Shown in pieces: positions 23,266 through 35,541 of a stretch of 64,000 nucleotides of DNA. The stretch comes from Anastatus disparis. Lineage: Eukaryota; Arthropoda; Insecta; Hymenoptera; Eupelmidae. The stretch covers positions 682,001 to 746,000 of the forward strand of contig JAFFSR010000218.1 of the NCBI GenBank assembly GCA_017163975.1, read 5' to 3'. Positions within the stretch are counted from its first letter, which is position 1. Every line of letters begins with the position of its first letter. Below the pieces are notes generated by a model that was given only the letters and a program-made list of their open reading frames with translations, had not been told where the DNA came from and did not search any database. Made by a program: the position numbers and the translations under genes.

Positions 23266-24783
23266 TTACTACTGAAATTTGTAAAATTGAATTTATCAAT
23301 TCTGGATGACGTACGATGATATCTGACTTACATAAATAATAAAAACCAACTACACTAGCATCAGTTGATTTGCATAATCTGTCAGCGAATATTGATGAAT
23401 CTTCTTTAAGATTTATATTTTTCATATATGGCCAAAGCCGGGTATTGGATTTGATGCATATGGTTTATCTTGTTTTTGCCAATAAGTTTTAGTTAAAACC
23501 CAATATAATATATCGTTACGATTAAAATGAGGATAAGTAATAAACACAAAAAATCCATTGGGAAAAAATGCCAAAATGACAATAACTCTTTACAATTTAT
23601 TTGTAAAAATAAAATAAAGAGTATTTTCCATTTGGGTTAAAAAAAGGAGGATGCTCACGAACGCAGAACAACTAAAGTAACGAAGAGTAACGCACGAAAT
23701 TGCTATTACTATTTATATTTAATGAAAATGTGAATATTAAAAAAAGGAATAAATTTGAGAAGATAAAAGGAAATGTGAGAATAAAAACGATGAAATTTGC
23801 AAAAATAAGTGAAAAAATCAAGATTTTGTCATCTGTTTGGAACAAATAGTGGAATAATCAAATGTTTTTTCGTTCTAAGCAATATAGACTTGATTACTTT
23901 ATTTTAAATTTTGTAAAACTTCATAAATTTTCTGATGATGAAGTTGTTTTATATTAAGATTTTACAAATTATTACATGGGCATCCCTCTTTGCAACTGCA
24001 TCAGCAGGTTTCAACAAAAATTATATCAATTGCGTAGTTCAAAAAACTTATTTTTTAATGGTTGATTCAAATCTCATATTTTTAGCCTTATTATATGTTT
24101 GTTATAAACTAATATATATTTTTATTTTTAGAATCAATAATTTATACGCTTTAATAGAAAAAAAATATTAATTAAGACTTCTTATACGTTTGCTGTCATA
24201 CCTATAGTAACCTATATCAAGGGGTCCCGATAACTGTTTTTCAATTTTAAGGTTTATCAATTTCAAAAGTGATTTATTTAAACTTATTATAATTTGATAG
24301 ATTATATTTAGTAAAATTTTAAATAATAGGTACACATGATTATCAATAACATAATGATTTATATTAAAAAATAATTTATTATCATAATAAATTATTTTAT
24401 TATTACGAAATCTCATACGAGAATAAAAACTTTTAGATTTGAATGTAATTTTTTCAAATAATTTTTTATTAGTCTCTATTCTCTTAAATTTAAATTTACA
24501 CACCTCTATCTGGTCTTGAATTGTTCATTTCGAATCTAAGAAAACAACTGTCCTTTTTTGTTGAGCTATACTAAACGGCGCCTTCAATAATTCTTCAAAA
24601 GTATTAAATTTTCTTACGAAAAATTACGGGTTTTGCTTAAATAATATAAAAAAGAGCAAAACTTTTTAAGTTGTATAGAATTCATATTATGATGCACAAA
24701 CAGTCTTAAAAAATACTATAAGACTATTTCTTTAATTAGAAAACAAAAAATTTAAAACTAAGTATAGTCATGTGCAACATCGG
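23266..24783. other. AT-rich spacer between BTB copy B and the remnant copy
   Basis: Counterpart of 12487-14050. It carries the conserved minus-strand donor at 23332 (TTTAT/GTAAGTCAG). The 23935-24171 and 24168-24503 open frames have biased AT-rich composition, and I see no domain and treat them as chance. Confidence 0.6.
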
Positions 24784-25079
24784 ATAACTTAGTACAAAAA
24801 GAACTACCTCGTTAAAATTGACTGTTAATTCTTTCCCCTCTTACTTTTAGCCCCAGTCAAAAAGACGAAAAGACAGTCGGCAAACCTGAAATGTTTCGGG
24901 GATAATGTTTAAATGAAAGACTAACTTTGTCGTCAGTTTTAAAAGTTTTTATTAACTTAAAAACAATAAATACATGCACACGAATTGTTATTTTAATAAA
25001 ATTTACTTTTTATTTTCGGTTTCGTTAAATATTTTAAGTACTAATTAATTGCAATTTCTGAATTCGATTGTATTAACAA
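24784..25079 (-). pseudogene. Remnant of a fourth MATH-BTB copy
   Basis: From 24784 the sequence follows the 3' flank of copies A and B. At about 25050 it jumps to a roughly 30 bp piece matching the C-terminal codons (GCAATTTCTGAATTCGATTG, compare 14393-14411), then leaves the homology by about 25079. Essentially the whole coding region is deleted. The 3' flank of copy C follows immediately. Confidence 0.6.
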
Positions 25080-25239
25080 AGTGGCATAAGCAGTCATACC
25101 ACAGATAGGTGTGAAATAAGACTATATAACAAAGCATAATTAAGGATTTCTGGCACTCAGTGCTATGAAAATTTTTATGCCGGAATCACAATAAAAAAAT
25201 GCATATGAATCTTTATTTTGGTAAAATTTACGTTTTATC

Positions 25240-26334
25240 TTAGGACTCGCTGATTCTTCGCCTTTTATTTTGGTTATGACCATTGAAGTTCGTTGCGCCA
25301 TTAGTATCAGGTGTCGATGGTTCGCCAAATGATTGAAGTATTTCATTTGCAATATCTGGATTCGATTGTAGTAATGAAGCAAAATCTTTTGTCGCTAATA
25401 ATGATTGTTTATTATGAAAAAAATCGATAATCAAATTTTTAAGCTGATCGGCATTATGCAGATAAGAAAATTTGAGCATTTTAATGGCATTATCAGCAGT
25501 TACATCTTCATAAAGAGAACTTTCACAAATGAGTTTTAAATCATTAAGTGTATATTTATTGGCTACAACAAGCAAATCTTTGGCATTTTCTTTTAAATTT
25601 TCAACCCTACCTGTGTAAATAAATCTCAACATTTCTTTGATTATGTTAGCAGTAGTATCTTCAATTGGAACAACGCCGCTCTTACTTTCTTTCATTTCAT
25701 TATCAAACATTGCGGCAAAAACCTCGGAACGAGCTGTTATAATGTTTCTATGGGCGTGAATTGTTGTTCCAGCAACTTCAAACTTCACGTCGCTAAATTT
25801 TGAATTATATAATAGAGCTTCAAAATGTTTTGATATCAAAGCTTTACTCTCTGATACTTTTTCTGTTAATGTGCTAATTATAGACGCAAACTTTTGTTCT
25901 TTTGACATCATATTTTTTCCTGCTCTTTCTACTTTGATTTCACATATTATTGTGTAAGTATCATGAAATTCATAAAATGGTATATCAATGTCACATAATG
26001 TTTTTCCACATCCTGCACGGAAATCTGAATATTTTCTATTTACGCGACATAAACTTTCGAAACGATCACGAACGTTTACGTCACATGTGACTGTAATTTC
26101 ATCGTATTTGCACTTGAGAAGTAAGAGATACAAAAAGATTTTATTACGTTCTTGTCTTCGAGAACTTCTTAGTTTCCATAAATAATCCTTATCGGTAAAA
26201 AATTTTTTTGAGTTTCTATCCTCTTTTAGGAAATCACTAGTCGTCCAAGATACTTTATCACCTACAGTAACTAGAGAATTTACCAGCGTGTAGGAATCCA
26301 TTTCTGAAACAAAATTACTTAAATATTGATACAT
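25240..26334 (-). CDS. MATH-BTB (speckle-type POZ-like) protein, copy C
   Basis: Intronless 364 aa ORF, the most diverged of the three. MATH domain about 1-140, BTB about 180-282 (FSDVKFEV, IHAHRNIITARSEVF, MLRFIYTGRVENL), then a BACK-like region and a C-terminal extension ending NKRRRISES. That extension resembles a nuclear localisation signal, as SPOP has at its C-terminus, and is missing from A and B, which hit TAA earlier. It may be the ancestral form with A and B truncated, or the tail may have been gained. Upstream is a short (AT)n tract and a 49 nt leader exon at 26818-26866. Role by family: Cul3 substrate adaptor; unproven. Confidence 0.85.
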   Translation of the reverse strand: MYQYLSNFVSEMDSYTLVNSLVTVGDKVSWTTSDFLKEDRNSKKFFTDKDYLWKLRSSRRQERNKIFLYLLLLKCKYDEITVTCDVNVRDRFESLCRVNRKYSDFRAGCGKTLCDIDIPFYEFHDTYTIICEIKVERAGKNMMSKEQKFASIISTLTEKVSESKALISKHFEALLYNSKFSDVKFEVAGTTIHAHRNIITARSEVFAAMFDNEMKESKSGVVPIEDTTANIIKEMLRFIYTGRVENLKENAKDLLVVANKYTLNDLKLICESSLYEDVTADNAIKMLKFSYLHNADQLKNLIIDFFHNKQSLLATKDFASLLQSNPDIANEILQSFGEPSTPDTNGATNFNGHNQNKRRRISES

Positions 26335-26817
26335 ACTTTGATAACAAAGATATGTAAATAAATTAATGAATATACCTATTTCTATATATATATATATATA
26401 TTGTATTTTTAATTGATTGATAATTATTTAATGATTTAAGATTTTTGATAATAAGAAAAGCATCACAAACAAATGTTAGTGTTAAAATAATACCATTTTC
26501 GATTTATATGCGGATTTTAACTCCTACGTAGGTAAGATTATTTAATTTATGATATAGTGAACTGTTTCCATTTAGTCATTTTTTTATAAAACTGTTACTC
26601 GTATTTTTTAATTATATTATAATATTTATTCATTCTTATATTTTGTCAAATTTTCATAAATTTTTCAACATTTAAATAAATTTATTATAAACAATTTTTA
26701 TACAAAAGTTATAATAATTAATAACATTTACAAGTTTTGAATTGTTTATAACTTTTAAGACATTTTAACATAATATTTGGAATTTGCAAATGCAAACATT
26801 GAAATCTTCTAACTTAC

Positions 26818-26866
26818 CGAATCTTTTGATGGATATAGTCGCGTTGTCAGGAGATATGTTCGGCAT
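26818..26866 (-). other. Predicted non-coding leader exon of BTB copy C
   Basis: 49 nt with the same acceptor (CGTTTTAG) and donor (TTCG/GTAAGTTAG) as in copies A and B, despite overall divergence of this unit. A further donor of the upstream exon is kept near 26934. Confidence 0.45.
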
Positions 26867-27490
26867 CTAAAACGAAATAAAAATGAATTGAAATGAAAAT
26901 TTCAATGGTCTGGAAATAAATTTAACTTTCTTACCTTCGTTATACTGACCAATAATAAGAATTTATCTCCTACAGGTTATGAATTTTTCATCAACACAAT
27001 AGCTTTCAAAAATCCATGATATTTCAGGTAGAAGTATATAAGCAATATTTTTACCTGTACCTAGGGTCATGCAGCTTACTAAGAGAGAAGAGTATCAGAC
27101 CCCCGGAACATGGGTTTTGCTTAAAATTTGGAATAAGTTTTAAAATGACAAAATATGGAAAAAGCTAAAGTTATAATCACAAACATTCGATATTTCTCTA
27201 GTTACAGACAATCAAAGAAAATCACTAGAAAAGTTATTAGATTTTCAAACACTTACAGCTCTTTAGCATTGGTAGTTAGAAGCTTGAAACTTTTTTTAAA
27301 TGAAAGCTGACCATATATCCTTTGGAAATTAGTTAATGTGTGTTTAATATTATTTTTTTCCCAAAATTATAGCATAATAACAATTGGATCTGAGTTTTCA
27401 AATTAAAATATTAAGTAATAATAATAATAGACATTGTTGTAAGATTTTTTTTTCGGATTTCAACCGTGTAAGTTGTGGTTTAGATACCTT

Positions 27491-27840
27491 GCTTTTTTAT
27501 TTTTTTTTAAAAAAAAAAAAAGATTAACATATAACGAATATTGTCCTCTATATGATTAACCTTTTTCCATGGTGAAGTCGAGGGAGTCCCCCGCCCGGTA
27601 CCGTTTAACACATTACATCAGGCTTGACTGTCAGACCCATCATACCGAAAACTAAACAGCCACTTTTGTGACCAATAATCAACCGATATCCAATGTGGTC
27701 GGATTTTTTAAGAGTCGCGATATAAATGGCACATACACTATTTTTCTTTCGAAAAAAAGTTAGAGGTACCTGGCCAGGATTCGAACCCATGCCCTCCGCG
27801 TTGAAGGCAAGAGCTCTATCCATTACGCCACCGCGCTCTC
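27491..27840 (-). mobile_element. tRNA-derived SINE with 15 bp target duplication
   Basis: Minus-strand head contains an A box (TGGCGTAATGG) and a B box (GGGTTCGAATCC), giving a tRNA-like start. The body then runs to an A/T-rich tail at 27491-27525. A perfect 15 bp duplication (TGGTTTAGATACCTT) flanks it at 27476-27490 and 27841-27855, showing recent target-primed insertion. The open frame at 27605-27823 on the minus strand lies wholly inside and is not a gene. Confidence 0.85.
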
Positions 27841-28273
27841 TGGTTTAGATACCTTAAGAATAATAATTTTAACATAATGATTCAAATAATTTTCAATGAC
27901 AAGAAACAATTTAAGAAAAAAATATATAAAATTTGATATATTTTCATTTGCGTTCAATACATTAAAGCACATTTTACACTTTTTTTATTATCGCATGCAT
28001 CGATATTTTTTATGAAATTATTTTTACGAATTTGTTCTAGACGAAGTTGTTACTTTATATAATAACATCATAAAATATGAGTATATGAGTATCACATCCA
28101 AATGTTTAAAAAATGATTGTAATAAAGTTTTCTTTAACGATTTCCATGACGAGCCAGATCTACAACAAACACATTTATTTCCACTCTTGATTTTTGACGT
28201 TCTTTCAAAATTATCAACAGTCTAAAAAAAATAAATTAAATTAGAATATGTTAACTAATATGTGCATATTTTT

Positions 28274-28471
28274 AAAATTTTATTTAACGTCGTTGTATTT
28301 ATGCTATCGTTACGATATTAATTAACGACGGAGGTTTTCATTATGTTCGTAAACAAAGCACATGCAACATACAGTGGTGCTTGTATCAATTAACCGCCGA
28401 GATCGGGATTCGAACTCGAGCTCTCGAGATTATGAATCCATCGTTCTACCGACTGAGCTACTGACGACCCC
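28274..28471 (-). mobile_element. tRNA-Met-type SINE, copy 1
   Basis: The minus-strand 5' part looks like a tRNA: AGTAGCTCAGTCGGTAGAAC (A box), an anticodon loop TTCATAA with CAT, and GAGTTCGAATCCCG (B box). The body includes GATACAAGCACCACTGTATG and ends TTAAATAAAATTT. Degenerate D and anticodon stems and the attached body show it is a SINE, not a functional tRNA gene. Relatives lie at 30410, 45481 and 48986. Confidence 0.85.
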
Positions 28472-29161
28472 TCATGTTATTAATATCTTTTATTATATAT
28501 TTATCATGAATTTAATAATTTTGCAAAGGTAAAGTTTAAAAAATGTTTTAAATAACGTTTTATTATAAGGAAATATGATTTTGAATTCGTTTTTAATTGG
28601 AAGAAATTAAATAGCTTTTCAAATATATTTATAATAATATATTTTAAAATTTTTAGCAAATATCTTTGAATAAATTAAGTATAATATATTTTTTTATTCA
28701 ATGAATTTAAAAATCAAGAGTATCATTACAATTTTTTCAAACATTAAAATTATCATAATTTTTATAATATGAAAATATTACAGTCAATATAGAAAAATCG
28801 AAATTTTTATTTTTTTATAAAAATTATTTAACATTTGTTAAAATCATATTTGTTGAATTGAAGTGATCAACTGTAATCGACTACTAAATTATATGATATA
28901 AATTTATATTTATCAGAATTCAAAATTTAAATCCTTAAATTTTCTTTTATCTCTTAGATCATATACTTAATTTAATTTTAAAAATTATCGAAAAAAGCTT
29001 TAATTTAAAAAAGTTCAACTAAAATGTCATAAATTCAAATGAATTTTTAAATCAATTAAATTTTAGTCAAACTATCATAAATCGCGATCCACAAGGGTTA
29101 TTTTACCGTTTTCATTTCCAAACGGCAAAAGTGGAATAATTATATATATTTTTTTGTTTTT
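28472..29161. other. AT-rich intergenic stretch
   Basis: Between the SINE and the stop codon of the proline-rich gene. I see no ORF, RNA gene or repeat structure. It probably includes the 3' UTR of the minus-strand gene. Confidence 0.5.
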
Positions 29162-32100
29162 TCACTTGTAGATAGCGACACGCCGTTGTAAAACAGCTTG
29201 ACGCACTACCGACTTACTCCGAAAGTCGATTAAATCAGGGCATGGTGGTTCATGATAAAATGGATCGTCAATATCCCATAAATCTTCTGGCAAACATTCA
29301 CGTCCAGGTGGTGGTCTACGTGGTGATGGCCGACGTTCTGGTTCTGGATATCTTTGTGGATTTAAGAATTTTTCTAAACGATCTTCTTGGAATGGTGGAT
29401 AATAATACGCATCGGCCGCTCTGGAAATATTTTAAAATCAATAAATAATTTTCACTTATTTCTTTTGTAAACAATATAAAATAATACATTTTACAACGAG
29501 TGAGGAAAGGCTTTGTTTCCGAAACGATAAGTTTACGACTCGAGTCAAAGGCAAGAGCTGTAACGAGTTTTGAAAAAAACGCCTTTACACACTAGTAGTT
29601 TAGTGAAATTTTGCTCCGAGAGCCAAAAAAGAGCAACGAGGTTGTGATTTTTAGGTTAAAAGTAGGATAAATAAAATTTTTTTTTTAAAGCGTGATAGAA
29701 TTTTCGTTCAATAAAGAAAAATTTTCAATCCACTACCTTGGTATCATTTGACCGCCCCATTGTATGAGAGGTTCACAAGCACCAGCATCATCGCCATAAT
29801 CGATAAGAGGACGTTGTAATTGTGCAGTGGCACCTGGGCAAGGATCAAAATCATAAGGTTCTTCAATATCCTCTATTCTATCCATCGGTTGGTATTCTAC
29901 ACGTCGGAATTCATCGTCAAGTCTACGCGGTACTCTACGTGAACGTAAATATTCGCGAGCTAATTGAACTGTTGGATGATAACGTCCATATTCAATTTGT
30001 AATGATGGATCATCTAAGGATGGACAAGCTATAAGTTCTGGTTGCGGTGATTCGGGAGATTCCATCATTGGTGGTGTTATATCTTGGATAGGAGTTACAT
30101 CCAAATTTGGAAATTCTTCGTCCTTTAGGAAATGTATAGGAAAAGGATATAGAAATTAGGGAATTTGGATATAATGATCAAGGATGGTTACTTATAGGAT
30201 CCATGCATTTTTTAGGGATTATATTTTAATTTTAGATTTTTACAGTTAAATATAATAAAATTTTCTTTTTAATAATAGAAAAATTGGTAAGAAAAAAAAT
30301 GTAGATGCATCGGAAGTTTATCAGTGCAAACAGTCAAATATTTATACAATTTTAATTTTATCTAATAATAAAAAGTAATATTATATTATATTATAAAGTT
30401 TATTATAAAGGCCTCAGTGGCTCAGTCGGTAAAGTGATGGATTCATAATCTCGAGATCCCGAGTTCGAATCCCGCTCTTAGCCGATTGATACAAGCAGCA
30501 CTGTAAGTTACATGTACTCTGCTCACAAATACATTGATATAACCTCCGTTGCTAATGAACATCGCAATGGTAGCATAAATACAGTGACATTAAATAAAAT
30601 TTAAAAAAAGTTTGTGATATGCATCAAGAAATGTTCATTAAATTTATTTTCAGTACAATATTAATTAATTTTATTAAGTATGAAAGTTGATGAGTTTTTT
30701 CAAATAAAATGAATAATTATTATAATAGTATAAAAATTACCTGTAAAAGAGAATTTCCACCGAGGTTAGCAGCAGCCATTACAAAGTCACGGCGTGCCTG
30801 TTGAAGTTCTTGCAATTTTGAATTGACAATGCATTGTTCGGTGGCATCCTAATTATGTGGATATATACTTTTAATACTTTATAATAAATTTTTAATGATG
30901 TATAGATTAGTTTAAAAAATTTTTTAAAAAATCTAACAAAGAAATACTAAAAAGTTAATTTAAAAATAATTTATAATCATTAAATAGGAATTTAAAGAAA
31001 AAAATTGATGGATCAGTTATTAAAAAAATTTATAAGTTAATCAGATCGAATGTTATACATTTTATTAAAACTCAAAGCTCATAATAATTACAAAAACATT
31101 GTACGGGTTATTAAATACATCATTATTTTATGCTGCAATATTCTTAATAGACATATGACATTAAAATGATCGACAATAAACGGAAATTTAAAAAATTTAA
31201 ACATAAGACTGAAAAACCGTAAATTAAAGTATTAATTTTCTTTAAAAATCAAAATCATATAACGAAAAATTGGAATTAAATTTTTTCATTGGACAGTCGC
31301 TCGTTATTGAACCAAAAAGAATACATTTAGTCTTAATAAAAGTTAAACAGATACTCGTGACAAAGTGCATAATTAAACTCATAAATAAGGCATCATTTAT
31401 GTAACTTAAAAATTTTGTAAATCTATTAAATATATTATTTTCCTTGACAGCTAATTTACAACGATTTCCTAAAATTACTTGTTCGTCCAATGTTTCCGAA
31501 ATGGCAGCAGCGCTTTTATTAAGAGAAGTCGAAGCCTGATGCATAGTTGATTGTGCAGTTGGAACTGGTTCAGGCGCTGGTTGTGGTATACTGACGATCG
31601 TTGTTTTTTCAGCATTAATAGCACCAGGTGGTATTATAAGATTTTCAATTGGTCCATTTTCTAACGGTTCAGCTTGAACAATATCGGCGTTCATTGATTT
31701 GGCAAGATTTTTCGTACGCGCTGGTATTGCGGGTTCTTTTGATTTACGCGCTCCACGTTTTGGACATGGTGCCGGACATGGTTCAGGTTCCGCTGGACAA
31801 GGCGGTGGTTCTCTTGCTGGACATGGTGGTGGCTCACGGGATGAACCTGGTCTACATGGACCACCTCGCTGTTTCGAAAAAATTATGAAAATGTAATATT
31901 TTATATTAAGGTGACGTCAAATATCGACGATACCTACATTATCAATTTATCGTTTTCACAATTGCAAATTTTATAAACTATAACAAGAAGAATTGGAAAA
32001 AGATGTGATTACAGAAAAACGAAAAAGCCTCATATTTGCAAAATCATTTTATAGTGAACAATTAATAGGTTTTGTAGAACGTGTTTTTAATCTATATAAA

Positions 32101-32821
32101 CAGTTATAAATAAAGAATAAAAATTTTTTACCTCTCCAGCAGTAGCAGGTCTTCGTGTCATTCTCGCATCACCACCTGGAGGTGCTGCGCACCTTTTAGG
32201 CCTACGAGTTTGTGCTGCTTCGCGTTTTTCGCGCTCTTTGCGTTCCATTTCTTCTTGTAATTTTTGCGTGTGTTTCAGTCGCTGTTCCATGGCTTTTGTC
32301 ATTCCTGGCCTTTTATAATCAATCTTTTTCGGTGGTCCTGGTGGCGGACCACATTTTGGTATTGTCGATTTAGCCGCTGGTTTTGACCGACCTTCATAAG
32401 TAAAATAGTTCGTAATTAGTTTTTTTTTTCGTTGTCAAATAAAAGTTAAATACAATTTTGTTTGGTCTTGTTTGAAAATCAATTGTGTTATAGACGTTGT
32501 TCATGATGAAAAATATTAGTAAATTAAAAATATCAAGCTTATAGGTTTTTACGAATGTAGTTTTAAAATTTGGTTTTTTTGTACTGATAAACTTTTACTA
32601 ATCCTGTTCGAGATTTTCTATGTAAAATATGTTAAAAAAAATAAGTATATTTATAAAAATACCTAAATTAAAAAAATCTCATGAAATATTTGCAATCTAT
32701 AATACAATCCTTGTAAAAAAAAGAAACGAAAATACTTACGAGGACATGGTGGACCAACTGTGGCAGTACCCCCCGAAGGAGGTCTGCCGGCCGGTGTTGT
32801 TGATCTTGTAGTGCGACGCAT
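29162..32821 (-). CDS. Uncharacterised proline-rich protein, six exons
   Basis: Exons on the minus strand: 32740-32821, 32132-32391, 31449-31868, 30741-30848, 29737-30122, 29162-29420. Frames join in phase and sum to 1515 nt (504 aa plus stop). All junctions are GT-AG; the exon 3 donor (GCT/GTCAAG) is weak and could be wrong by some codons. The protein starts MRRTTRSTTPAGRPPSGG, then has a charged, probably coiled-coil helix around residues 55-90 (MTKAMEQRLKHTQKLQEEME). A stretch of Pro-Cys-Pro repeats follows (PPPCPAREPPPCPAEPEPCP, about residues 120-145), then a helical exon 4 and an acidic, Pro- and Tyr-rich C-terminal third. No signal peptide or membrane segment and no recognised domain. 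Probably an intracellular structural or scaffold-like protein; function unknown. Confidence 0.7.
30410..30609 (+). mobile_element. tRNA-Met-type SINE, copy 2 (intronic)
   Basis: Plus-strand copy starting GGCCTCAGTGGCTCAGTCGG, with anticodon-loop TTCATAA and B box GAGTTCGAATCCCG, ending TTAAATAAAATTTAAAAAAA. It sits in intron 4 of the proline-rich gene in antisense orientation to that gene. Confidence 0.85.
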
Positions 32822-35421
32822 TTTTTTTCTGTTTTTTTTTTGTTACTTTTTCTTACGTTTACGCGAAAATTTTCTTTGATGCATGCGGTAACTTGGTTAA
32901 TTTAGATTTTTGTAGTTTGGTTTCCTTATTAACGATCCATTATTGTGCCTTGCTCATCGCTCGCTCTTAGATTTTTGCGAGCGATGAGGCTGATTTATTA
33001 CTCTGGAAATTCAATTAAAAAGTTTTTGATAAAAATTTCTAATTGTACATTTAATTATAAGTATGGGTTTAATGGATTATTGTTAATTTTTTTTTTCTTT
33101 TTAAAATTCGTGTTATTGATTATAGAAATGAAGACTTAAATAATTTTTCAAGCCACATTTTTTACTTTAGAATCTATTTATGGAAAATAGAATTTTTTTA
33201 AAATTTACTTGTTGACATTTGAATTTATGGAAAAATTGTTGACTATAAATGCTAAGTAATTTTATTATTAAAAGCAAGCTTATTATTTAATTTCTAATTT
33301 AAATATGTAAGAAAATTATAAATTACCAATTAGAAATTAACTGGAGTTTCTCATGATGAATTTTTAAAATATTTGATATAGTTTGTTTATATTTTACAGT
33401 AATCATTATATTGTAAAATATTTATAATTTTAATACAAGAATTTAACAAAATGAAAGATAAATGTTTAATATTTTATTAGTTCATCTTAATAATAAAACT
33501 AATCTAGAGTTTTATCAGGGTAATTTTATGGTTAACCAAAATAAAGCCACTCATATAATAACTTAACGATAACTAAACCAAACTAGCAATAATCCGATAT
33601 AGCTACATTCTTAAAATACGTAAATTTTAATCTAATTATTCTAAATAATAATAATTTAACACTTACGTAAAATTTTGAATTTATTTTAATTAAACAAGAA
33701 TTTTGTTTGATTTGGCCAAAACTTGAGGTTGGAATTGAATTAGTGACAGTTTGTTGTTACATCTCTTGTTTTTACAGAAAATTTCAAATCGCATTCGAAT
33801 GAATAGATCCATATTTTTGTTAAAGTTATATAATATATAAGTGTTAGTCTTGATTTAGAAAATAATGAGAATCTTCAATAGTTTGAATTATATTAATATA
33901 CATACTAAAATACCTGATTGAAAAGTAAAGTAGAAAATAATCATTATAGAGCGGCATAAAATCAGTAGACTTTTTAAAGAGTAGCTATAGGGAAAGCGAT
34001 AAAATACAAAACGTATGATTTCAAATGAACTCCCTTACGAATTTCTGTGTCTTCGATTCTGTATACGAGAATTTTTAGTTCACATCGCAATGGTTAACTC
34101 CAGCAAATTATGTAAGAAGATCTAGATGATATTTGATAAGAATATTGATTTTATAATCAACCAAAATTAATATTAATTTAGCAAGGCTATTTTTTTAAAA
34201 AGCAATTCTTCGCTATATTGTATTTTGAACTTGATAATGATTATGAGCTTGAAAAAAATTGGGCTTTATTATAATTACTAAAGTAAATAAGCATTTATTG
34301 TTAGTGAAAATTTTTTTTTCAGAACGATCAATGAAAAAGTGAAGTTCTTACAGCCTCGTTGAGCTTATTTCAATATGAAAAACATCGCACATGAATAAAA
34401 TAAAATTATAATAAGATTATTCATATTATATGGATAAAATTTTAATATAATCAGTTTTGAAAGTAAAAATTATGGCTTGTTAATTAAAATTCTACAACCT
34501 TATGAAAAAAAGACAAATTTTTTTTACAAAATATAATACTATTCGAGGTCTCAGCGTTTCCATTTAAGAAAAAATTTCTATTAGAGTTTTAACATAACAT
34601 CGAGGTAAAAATTACCAAAGTTTGTCATTTTATTTTTACACGTTTTGATTTTTGTTGTTATCTCTTTGCAGTAAAGGTACAAAATTGCGCTAAAATGTTT
34701 TATCTGAATTGAAACATAGCCATTTGACCAAATAAATTATCAAACTAAACATTCAAACGATAAAATTAAATCTCGAAATAAATTAAACAATTTATAGTTA
34801 TGTTCTTTAACTAGTGGTGTACCATTCGATGCAACAAGTAATCGCAGTGACTTTTGATTTTAAATTCTCGCGCTTTTGTAAGCTGGCGACATCTAATTTA
34901 TAGAATTAAATTACCGGCGGTCATTATAAATTCTCTAGAATATTTAATCCAGCCTTGAAAATATAATAAAAATACTATAAAAATATACACATTTATGAAC
35001 GTCAAGGTGAGCTATATACTTTTTATTTTTATTAGATTTATTTGAAATAATATAAACGATAAATAACGTTAAATAAATTTATGTTTCAAAATATTATAGA
35101 AAAAAAATAATTTATTGATAAAAAGTAAATTTTTTAAAAAACAAATAAAATTTTTCAATATTTGACGAATATAAACAGCAAAATTAGCTAAGTTTTTTTC
35201 AACGTTAATTAACTTATACCACCTTAAAAATTATAACATAATTAATATATTAGCTTCACCGAGCTTCCTTTCATTAATTAAAATTAATTTCTTCTTTAAT
35301 TAATCTTTTTCTTTCGAACATATGTGAAAGAGAGTGCGTATATGATATTCATTTGAAAGTATATCGACCTTTACAAGACATAACCTCAATTTTTTCTTTT
35401 TGCAATACCTGGATAGGGCTT
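32822..35421. other. Intergenic region between the proline-rich gene and IRP1
   Basis: Divergent promoters of the two genes must lie here. A perfect 12-13 bp stem (CTCATCGCTCGC and GCGAGCGATGAG) occurs at 32952-32989, within 170 bp upstream of the minus-strand ATG. The remainder is AT-rich with no ORF or repeat I can support. Confidence 0.5.
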
Positions 35422-35430
35422 GTATATATA
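35422..35430 (+). promoter_or_regulatory. TATA-like box upstream of IRP1
   Basis: GTATATATA about 115 bp upstream of the IRP1 ATG, which would place transcription start near 35450-35460 and give a 5' UTR of about 85-90 nt. In so AT-rich a genome this is only suggestive. Confidence 0.3.
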
Positions 35431-35541
35431 ATCAAAGCACATTAGTGTGTATAGATATATTTACGTTGTAGCAGCCGCATATATAGTATACCAGTTAGTG
35501 TTTACGTGAAAGTGGACGACGTGACTTCCACAGTAATAGCC

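Larger units (their letters stand above)
14051..24783. repeat. Tandem duplication unit 2 (BTB copy B), with two insertions
   Basis: Homologous to unit 1 along its whole length once the insertions at 15606-21432 and 22513-23265 are removed; the uninterrupted length is then about 4.15 kb. Units 1 and 2 are much closer to each other than either is to copy C. Confidence 0.75.

Noticed and set aside
23228..23425. 65-codon minus-strand ORF in the spacer
   Set aside because: The counterpart near 12580 has an in-frame stop; more likely a leader exon ending in a splice donor than coding.
28400..28471. Possible functional tRNA-Met gene
   Set aside because: Attached 3' body, degenerate stems and multiple dispersed copies with the same tail show it is a SINE head.
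34845..34865. CAGTGA hexaloop as a possible iron-responsive element upstream of IRP1
   Set aside because: The five bases on each side do not pair and there is no bulged C at the right place; it also lies upstream of the probable transcription start.
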